In this document: one piece after another, positions 55,784 through 64,000 of the stretch | How the letters are laid out: every line of letters starts with the position of its first letter | How positions within the stretch are numbered: the first letter of the stretch is position 1 | Assembly: GCA_028641055.1 (NCBI GenBank) | Contig: CM054057.1 | Coordinates: forward strand, 582,829,158-582,893,157 | Reading direction: 5' to 3' | DNA length: 64,000 nucleotides | DNA from: Alopecurus myosuroides | Taxonomy: Eukaryota; Streptophyta; Magnoliopsida; Poales; Poaceae | Position numbers and translations under genes: made by a program | The notes under the pieces: model-generated | The model's database searches: none | What the model saw: the letters and a program-made list of their open reading frames with translations, nothing else | Told to the model about the DNA's origin: nothing

Positions 55784-58700
55784 CACTACTAGGAAAATGG
55801 GCATCAGTGGCGCACCATTTTGGGAATCAGTGGCGCACCATGGTGCGCCACTACTATTGCGCCACTTATTCCCTGGAGAATCAGTGGCGCACCATTGGTG
55901 CGCCACTGATTCTCCAGGGAATCAGTGGCGCATCAAAGTGATGCGCCACTGATTCCCCAAAGGTGCGCCACTGATTCTCTCGGGAATCAGTGGCGCATGA
56001 CTTTGGTGCGCCACTGATACTCTAGAGTATGCATGAACTTTAGGGAATCAGTGGCGCACCACACTGATGCGCCACTGATGCTCTACGCCACTGATTCCTT
56101 TTGATGCGCCACTGATTCCTTTGGGGATGCGCCACTGATTTTTATATACGTTTACGCAGTTTTGTTTGTACACGTATTTATACGATATGTATACATGTAT
56201 TTATACGGATTATATACAATTCAAATAACAGATTGCAAAGTATTATAAATAGACAAATCTTATCATTATCGCAATCTGGTTCATCATCACATTCATAGAT
56301 AAAATCCGAAATAATAGTAAGTTTTAAATACTACAAGTTCATCAACACATACTACTCTACCTAGTAGCAAGTCGTCCATCACACAAGTTCTCAATCTCAT
56401 CACATTACAACTTAAGGAGGGGACAATCACCTACACTACCAACAGAAATAGATCAAAGTCGCAGTCATCGTGGCGAGAAAGACGGCAAAGGTCTTCATCC
56501 GGTTCCTGTTCCTCTGATCCCGTTCCTCTAGCTACTTATGCATGTATTCTTACAATAGATACAATAACTCTTCAATGGGCAGTGTCCTCGTGGTCAGCGA
56601 GTCCCTCGACTTGGAGAGCAGCGCCTTGAGTGCCATCGCGAGGACCTGGAACAGATTCGGCACCTGACATTACACATTTAGTTATCCCTTTTAACAAAGG
56701 ACATGTGCCTTTTAACAAACGACATGTGCATACATATGAACTAAAAAGAATATATGATTCTTGTAGAAGCTAAGGAAATTTATGGAAAATGTAAAAAAGA
56801 AAACAATGATTCTTTTGCTGAATATGGCAGTGTACATGTATGCGCTTAAACCGAGGGCAATCATCTGGAACACCATTGCAGATCTAGGCACAGACATAAG
56901 TTGAGAGTGTTTGGTGATCATTTCAGCTACTAGACAAATATTTTTCAAGAGCACAACTTGAGATGCAGTGCTGCATTTATAATACTAACACATGAATCAT
57001 GCATCAAGCTGTGAATACACTGAAGAAGAGCCAAAACAGACCAAATCTACTTGGATTGCAAGATATTTCAACATTTTATGACCTACAAAAAATAGTAAAA
57101 CCCACAAAGAGGAGCGTGATACTGAGACGATGTCGCGAGATAACCTTATCGCCATTCGACATTACAATACATGAAGGACATGGAGTGACACTCTGTCCTT
57201 ACTTAGGGATATGTCACTGATGGTGCCCAGCCGATGCCCTGCTTCTCCAGGTAGCATTCAAGCTTCAACCAGCTCCACGGAGTCTCTGAATGGGTGTCCC
57301 CGGCAATGCCCTGCTTCACGAGGTTGCATTCCGGGGGCAGAGTCGGAAAGCCTGCACATGACAATTTGCGTCAATGCAGCAGCAATACTTGGACAAAAGG
57401 TAGCTTCTTCTCATCTGATTGGACAAAAGGTAGACATTGCTGCATCTCCCACTTGGCATCACTCACTTGACAGAACAGAAGCAAACATAGGAATTCAGAC
57501 AAACGGAGAACAGAACCAGATCTTCATTGCAATGCATAAGTAAGAGAGATCAACCGACAAAGCAAGGGGCCGGGAGCTGCAGGCAGGCACGATGGATTCC
57601 ATGTCTACAAAATTTGTTAGCTCCTATTTCCTGCAATGCCAGGAAGATTGTACAAGCACAAAGACACACACATTTTTTTAGTCCAATGTTACGAAAGGAA
57701 AAGAAAAGAAAAAGGCAGAGTTTATCCAATTAATTTACATAGTGGATTCCTTGCATATGTAACAGTTCTATAGCATACAGAAATATTGACTGAGAAAGAA
57801 TAAAGACACACACGTTTTTCAATAAAAATAGCTTCTACTTCCTGCAATGCCATGAGATTGTACAAGAATAAAGACACACACGTTTTTCAATCCAGTGTTA
57901 CGAAAGTAAAAGAAGAAAAAAAAGAGTTCATCCAATTAATTTACTTAGTGGATTCCTTGCATATTTAAAAGTTCTGTAGCATACAGAAATTTTATTCAGA
58001 GACCTGGAGCTTTCTTGCATTTACATTGGTATAGTGATTCATACACTAGGTTGAAGCTCATCACGAGCACTACTGGAAGTAGTAATCACAGCATACTACT
58101 GCTTTGGATTGTTCAGAAAACGATAATCAAGCTGTGCTCTATCCGCTTTCTCTAAGAAAAAACTAGCACAAGCACAAACAATACTCTACCAAATACATTG
58201 TAGGTTAACTACGGTACATTGTTTTCAAAAGAAATCTCTATTATCGACTGCTTTATTCAAAGATAAACATGAACATTACTTGCAGGTAATGGTATTTAGT
58301 TGTTGCTACAGGTTCATAACGTGGAGACACATCCCTGAAATGGATTTCTAATATGATGATTTTACCAGAAATGGATTTCTAATATGATTTTACCTGAAAT
58401 AGATTTCTTGCTGGTGTGTGCTTGAATCAGATAAAGTGGTATGGAATTGATTATTTTCAAGCAAAAGTGGTTGAATTATATCTTGATATACACAATGGGA
58501 GCAGAACCGTCCAAATTACAAAACTAATTCATTTAAAAAACTTGCAAACACATGTATATAGCATTCACATGGCACAACAGGAAACATGGTCAGAAGTTTT
58601 TCTTTCTTTCTAAGCCGGACTACAGTAAGACTAACAAGGCTACAGATCATCAGACATTGACAAATTAGGACTTACGTCCAAGAATACTAGCGTGGCTAGC

Positions 58701-60147
58701 TCAAATTATTTCAAAACAATGGGTGATATATTTCTCATCATATGAACCACTATCCGATCTTTACATCACAGACTAGTAGAGAACGTACTACGAGTTGCTG
58801 ATCTATTGGAAGTGTGGTTATTGGGTTGGTTTATTGACTTAATTCTTCTCCACTAGCTAACCAACTTCACAAAATAATTCCCAGTTGACGCAGTGGGGGC
58901 TCACCTTGTGCTTCGTCGTGGAGGAGCGGCTGCCATGGAGGTCCTCGCCGGCGCCGCTCGAGTGGCTCCACTTTCCTTGCACCTATCTCGGAGGACGACC
59001 GCGGCGGCGCGATGCAGAAAAACAGGAGGCGCTGGAGGTGGGGTCGTCTGCCGAGCTGCGGGTGCAGGAGGGCAAGGTTGACGCGCGGGCGAGGGACGGC
59101 TTGGGGCGGGCCTTGGCCTTCCGGCCTCGACCTAGGAGGGAGGCGCGACTCGTGCGGCCGTGGCCCAGTGCAGAGAGGAGGAGGGCGACGTCCTGTAGGC
59201 GCAAATGGCCACAGCGGCAACACGACCTGGAGCTTGAGGGCGATGGGAGGAGGCCGGCGGGAGTCCCTGGCGGCGGCGCTGTGAGGGAGCGAGGTAGGAG
59301 GAGGAATAAAGGGAAAGGGGATCGAGTGAGGGCGGGTGGGTTCGTGCGACTGTGCGTGGAGACGCGCGATATATCCTCCAGGAGACCAGGACGAATCCGT
59401 GGCGCAGGTCGGATGAATCCGTGGTGCACCGTGCTAACTAGCCCGTGGCCTAAACAGAGAAAGTAAATAGTCTAAACATCCAAAGCAGACATGAAATGTT
59501 GCCTACCCTTTTGGTTGATGCTTTGTTCTCTCGCTTCACCCGCTTTGGTTCAAATCCCCAACCCTATTTATTTATTAAATTTGTTTTCTGTACAAAACAA
59601 GTCACTGCAATTTAATAGAATGCGTTGATTAATTTAGAACAATATGTTAATTAATTTTGTGCATTCTTCAGCGGATAAACCATCATTTTTTTATTAATAT
59701 TATTTTACTTAGCAAACAAATCAATATAATTTACAAATCTATGGAGAATACATGGGTGGCAGGAATCAGTGGCGCACCACTAGGCGGTGCGCCACTGATG
59801 CTCCATAGAATCAGTGGGGCACCGCTAGTGGTGCGCCACTGATGCTTTCGGGCATACATGGCACATAGAATCAGTGGCGCACCACTAGGAGGTGCGCCAC
59901 TGATGCTACGGAGCATTAGTGGCGCATCTCCTAGTGGTGCGCCACTGATTCTTTTAGTTACACATGGGTGCTGGGTATCAGTGGCGCACCGATGATCGTG
60001 CGCCACTGATGCTTGGACAATCAGTGGCGCACGGCTACATGGTGCGCCACTGATGCCTGTACATGTATGCTCCGAGCCACATCAGTGGCGCACGGCTACA
60101 TGGTGCGCCACTGATGCTATGTCATCTATGCCCATTTCCTAGTAGTG
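55784..60147 (-). mobile_element. CACTA2 (copy 2)
   Basis: Same termini and AAG target (55781-55783, 60148-60150) as 26937-31297; 4,364 bp. Both subterminal palindrome arrays, the tandem duplication near 57620-58000, the GC-rich leader at about 58937-59430 and the minus-strand exons are all present. Confidence 0.93.
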
Positions 60148-61423
60148 AAGATTGTGAGAATTTTGGTGTGAAGGAAGTTTTCAAGGGTCAAGAGAAGAGG
60201 ATGATATGACGTGATGAAGAAGAGAGAAGATCCTAAGCTTGGGGATGCCCCGGTGGTACATCCAAGAAAATTCCAAGAAGACTCAACCGTCTAAGCTTGG
60301 GGATGCCCAAGGCATCCCCTTCTTCATCAACAAATTATCAGGTCACTTCTAGTGAAATTATATTTTTATTCAGTCACATCTTATGTGCTTTACTTGGAGC
60401 GTTTTATTTTTGTTTTCAGTTTGTTTGGTTTTATTTGTTGTAATAAATGGTTGGATCTTATCATACTTGTGTGGGAGAGATACACGCTCTGTTTTCATTG
60501 CTTAGAACACTCTAGTTTTCATTTTTATTGTTCTGTGACTGTTCACTTTTTGCTAGTACTGCGTTTAGCCTTTGTTTTCATGCATCTCTTATTCAGAGCT
60601 GTTAGCTTTTGTAGTTAGGTGGTTATCATATGTGTGTTTGCTTGGAAATAGAAATGCTTATGTGGTAGTTGGTATAGTGGAAAAATACGCATGGTCTTGT
60701 AGATCACTAAACTGCTTCACTTGAATCATTGTTGTTGTTTTGAGATATTAATTTGCTTAATGCATAAACGGGAAGGAGTAGTAAGTATAAACTTTTAATG
60801 ATTGGTATAAGAAACTTGAAACTGTGCCACACTTAAATTATCAACTGATAGAAACAATGGTATATGATTGCTACGAGTGATACATTTCTGATCGACGTTT
60901 TGTTACGCGCTACGGCCGGGGTAGCTAACAGTGACTTATCACTGCCAGGGACCCTCTTGGAGTGATTTGCATTGTGCCATGTAAGATGATTCGCTTGTTG
61001 TAATCTTTTAACTCGTGAGTGTATGTTGCGGTTCCTGGCACTTCCACCGTCCATATTTGCTAGCCTCTTCGGTACTGTGCATTGCCCTTTCTCACATTGA
61101 GAGTTGGTGCAAACTTCCCTAGTGCATCCAAATCCCGTGGGAGGCCTTTGTTCTCCTACACATAATCCCATATATTCTTCCTCAAAACAGCCACCATACC
61201 TACCTATCATGGCATTTCCATAGCCATTCCGAGATATATTGTTGCACAACATCCATCTCCATTATGTTACTTGATGATGAGTTTCATGGTTATTTATGCA
61301 TACCGCTACACTGGCAGGAGCATGCAGTTAGAGACATCAGAGATATTTCTTTATGAGTTATGAGTACTAAAAGTGTGATGATTCATTGTAATATAGGATG
61401 TTGGCCCTACCGGTGAGGATATA

Positions 61424-63291
61424 TCTTTACCTAATAATAAAAGGAGGAAGGTTTCTTCCGGTCCAACATCAATATTACTATATTACCCTCCCACTAAATC
61501 TATACCCAATAAACCCTCATGTGGACCATCAGGACAGCATCAATTATTCCAACGCACAGTTTAAACAGAGGTTTTCTTCGTGGACTCCTAATCAAATCGT
61601 TGTACGAGTCCTAATCGATCTGCTCACGCTGAGACGCACATATGCAGCCCCACGGCCAACACGTTAAATCTCAGACCCACATCTGCTTCTTAGATTGTCA
61701 AAAAAAACAGCTTCTTAGGTATGGCCGGCCGGCCGGCGGGCGCGGATCGATTGAAGGTAATAAGATCGAAGATTACGTGGAAGGGTTCAAAAAATTTCAG
61801 ACTTGCGAGCGATTCGATTCGACGAGACAACAAGAGTGCCCGCGACCACGACCGAGGAAAGTCGACGATGTCGCAGCTTCCTTGCGCCTCGTCGCGCGAA
61901 CTCTGCTTGAATCAAACAAACCCTTGGGAGCACTGATGAGGCAATTCATGCTCTGTCACCTCCTCTGCCTGCCTGTCCCAATTTATTGCGGTCGGTCCCC
62001 AGCCAAGCCTATGCCGCCGTTGCCGCTAGGGCTTGACCTCAATTCCATGATAAAGTCAAATTCGTCGGCGGCTCGGCGGCCAGCTCTATAAGAATGTTAG
62101 ATTCTTCGGCACCATGCAATACAAGAGAGATTGAGGTGCAAGAGAGGCGATGGTCGATGGGTGGGGGCGCGATCGAGAGTGGCAGACCGGGGGTGCGATG
62201 AATATGAGCAGCATAAACGTGGTGATTTGGTGCCTTGGTGAAGGGAGCAGTCACCCCTAAAGGTCCAGGGGCTGCTCGGTGATATCTGCATGTATGCTGC
62301 TATTACACGTTTTACATGTTCCATAAATCACCCAACTAGAATAGTCATGCATATGACATTGTAAATGACGGCATCAAAAAAGGCCACATGAATTTCCGTA
62401 TTTAACAGGGTCAGCACAATCTAACTTGCATTCAACTAGCTTTATAATTCAGGACCAAGCACGCCACTTAAAATCAAGCTGACCCGTGGTGATTGCCGAT
62501 TGCTGTTAGAAAAGTAGCTTATTTCTTACTCAGATTAGCTGTTACTATGGTCCTTAAGGCTAGCGGTTACCATGTTGTAAACGGACTGATAATGTTTCAA
62601 GTTTTCACACATAATCTACCTCATTGTTATGGTGGTATCCTACCTTCCCTTAATGCCTATGTGATTTAAAATATGTAACATAAACCAATGAGAAACAGAA
62701 ATCAGAATTCTGTGATATTTTCTTCCATGGGTAAATTCATTAAATAAATATTTGAGGTATCTGATCCATGTTAATCTAATTGTCAACTTATTCTTCTACT
62801 TTATGCTCAGCACTGATCAGATTTCATGTTATAGTTGCATTGATTAGTTTTTGCATTTTCTACTTTATTTAGTTTTTTGGAAGTATTGTAGTTTTATTTG
62901 ACATAGAGAACCCTCATTCACAAATAGGACAATAATACAAATCCACTTGAACTGAAACAGATTTTCTGGGACACACCCCAGTTTGGAAATTAAGCTACAA
63001 ACACTAGGTGTCTAATAATTCTTAAAAGCAGACATGCGGGCATCTATCTAACCAATAACGTTGTTACTTGAGATATTTTACCTGCCAGTTTTGCTATTCT
63101 CGTGCCATCTCAATTCAATTCTACATTTCATAGCTAAAATCAAACCAAGACTAAGATAAATTCGAACTTATTTCATTGCACCCACCGTGATGTAACACGA
63201 CATCCCCGTCATGCCGATGAAAATTTACTTTGGGCGCCTTAGCGACGTAGGTTTTTTTTCTTCCGTTGCAACGCACGGGCAAGTTTGCTAG
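61424..63291 (+). mobile_element. Helitron in element C (copy 2)
   Basis: Same TC start and CTAG end as the copy-1 Helitron at the same A/T site; 1,868 bp. Small indels distinguish it, for example near 62325, 62445 and 62500. Confidence 0.9.
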
Positions 63292-64000
63292 TAAAATAAA
63301 AAAAATCCCAAAAAGGAAAAAAAAAGGGCCAAAGAGAGAGGGGGCGCGCCACTATCCTTCATACCAGACTTGTGCTTCATCTTTATCACCAATGCTTCAG
63401 TTTGGAGAAAGTTTTCATATTATCATTCATTCATAACTATGTGGAGAACTTTACATTATAGAACTTGGCTTGTATATTCCAATGATGAGCCTGCTCAAAT
63501 GAGCTCTAGGTCTTCGTGAGAAAGCAAGTTGGATGCACCCCCACTAGTTCCATTGGAGAACTTTCATACACTTATAGCTCTATGTGCATCCGTTGTGTGG
63601 CAATCCCTACTCCTTCCATAGCTTCGGTGGTAAGACTTGCTCTTTTTTAATGACCACTTTCAGCTTTGTGAGCCTTTCTTCCATTGACCTTCCAAATCCC
63701 CCATAATGTTCTCTTTTCCATAAGATCCCGGTGTCAGGCACCAACGCAGAACACTTGCTTGTTTTTAGTGCGCAAATAGTTTAAGATTCAAGCATTGCAT
63801 CGTGTGAAAAGCTTGACTTGATTCTTACAGGGGTTGTGAAGATTGTTTGACGTGCATGATATTTTTGTTCTTGAAAGCTTAAATCATCTCTAATAAACTT
63901 TGAGTGGTTGATAGTATTTTAGTATTGATTCATTAAAAGTTTTTCTTCTTTCTTCTTATTTGTTTATGCATTACTTGTTCATATCAAATATAGATCACAA
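63292..64000 (+). other. Element C 3' internal region (copy 2)
   Basis: Counterpart of 34439 to about 35150. Noncoding; it runs off the window end. Confidence 0.6.

Larger units (their letters stand above)
45433..64000. repeat. Tandem segmental duplication, copy 2 (continues past the window)
   Basis: Collinear with 13947-20338, then with 23028-35140. It begins in mid-Copia B, directly against element E sequence. The last bases (64000) correspond to about 35150 in copy 1, so the far end of the unit lies outside. It differs from copy 1 by scattered substitutions, small indels and one 2.7-kb deletion at 51849-51865. Confidence 0.9.
52847..64000 (+). mobile_element. Element C, copy 2 (right part outside the window)
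   Basis: 5' LTR at 52847-54212 after target TTACC (52842-52846), primer site at 54223-54240, then the internal region with CACTA2 and the Helitron. The window ends before the polypurine tract and 3' LTR. Confidence 0.9.

Overview
This window is repeat-dense nuclear DNA of a grass, most likely a Triticeae species (wheat, Aegilops, barley or a relative). The evidence is an Au-type SINE, several CACTA transposons with subterminal repeats, a PIF/Harbinger element, Tourist-like MITEs, a grass-type Helitron, Copia elements with plant-style gag-pol, and a long non-autonomous Gypsy-like element whose LTR starts TGATACGTC and which has a tRNA-Asp primer site. I see no intact host gene, no rRNA or tRNA gene and no bacterial-type feature. 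Nearly everything is transposon nested in transposon.

Layout. 1-5358: Copia element A on the minus strand; its 3' LTR lies left of the window. 5359-8837: older intergenic DNA with a possible Helitron end, a TA microsatellite and a MITE inserted inside a sibling MITE. 8838-21051: Copia element B (minus strand, 154/155-bp LTRs, TSD CTGCA), split by a Harbinger transposon (9434-13797) and by a CACTA element carrying a DEDDy exonuclease gene (14081-16669). 21057-22857: old sequence with an Au SINE. 22858-37376: a truncated CACTA element (CACTA3), split by Gypsy-like element C (24010-36654, TSD TTACC). Element C itself contains a non-autonomous CACTA (26937-31297) and a Helitron (32576-34438). 37377-40294: two inverted Gypsy fragments. 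40295-45432: an LTR-element fragment carrying a multi-exon Transposase_28-type gene.

The main structural feature is a tandem segmental duplication. Homology starts abruptly at 13947 and again at 45433 and then runs to the window end. The repeat unit is therefore 13947-45432 (31,486 bp), with the second copy incomplete here. Copy 2 repeats the Copia B fragment, the exonuclease CACTA, CACTA3, element C, CACTA2 and the Helitron. It has lost about 2.7 kb (copy-1 positions 20339-23027) at a junction with a short templated filler. Several copy-1 frameshifts are absent from copy 2: in Copia B gag, in RT, in the exonuclease and in the element C ORF. The exonuclease gene in copy 2 (47068-47798) reads through with all its catalytic motifs.

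Order of events, read from the nesting: Copia B landed in an older GC-rich sequence; Harbinger and the exonuclease CACTA then landed in Copia B; element C landed in CACTA3; CACTA2 and the Helitron landed in element C; the block was then duplicated in tandem; the copy-2 deletion came last. The retroelement reading frames are decayed, and their nonsense codons mostly look like C-to-T changes, as expected for methylated, silenced repeats.
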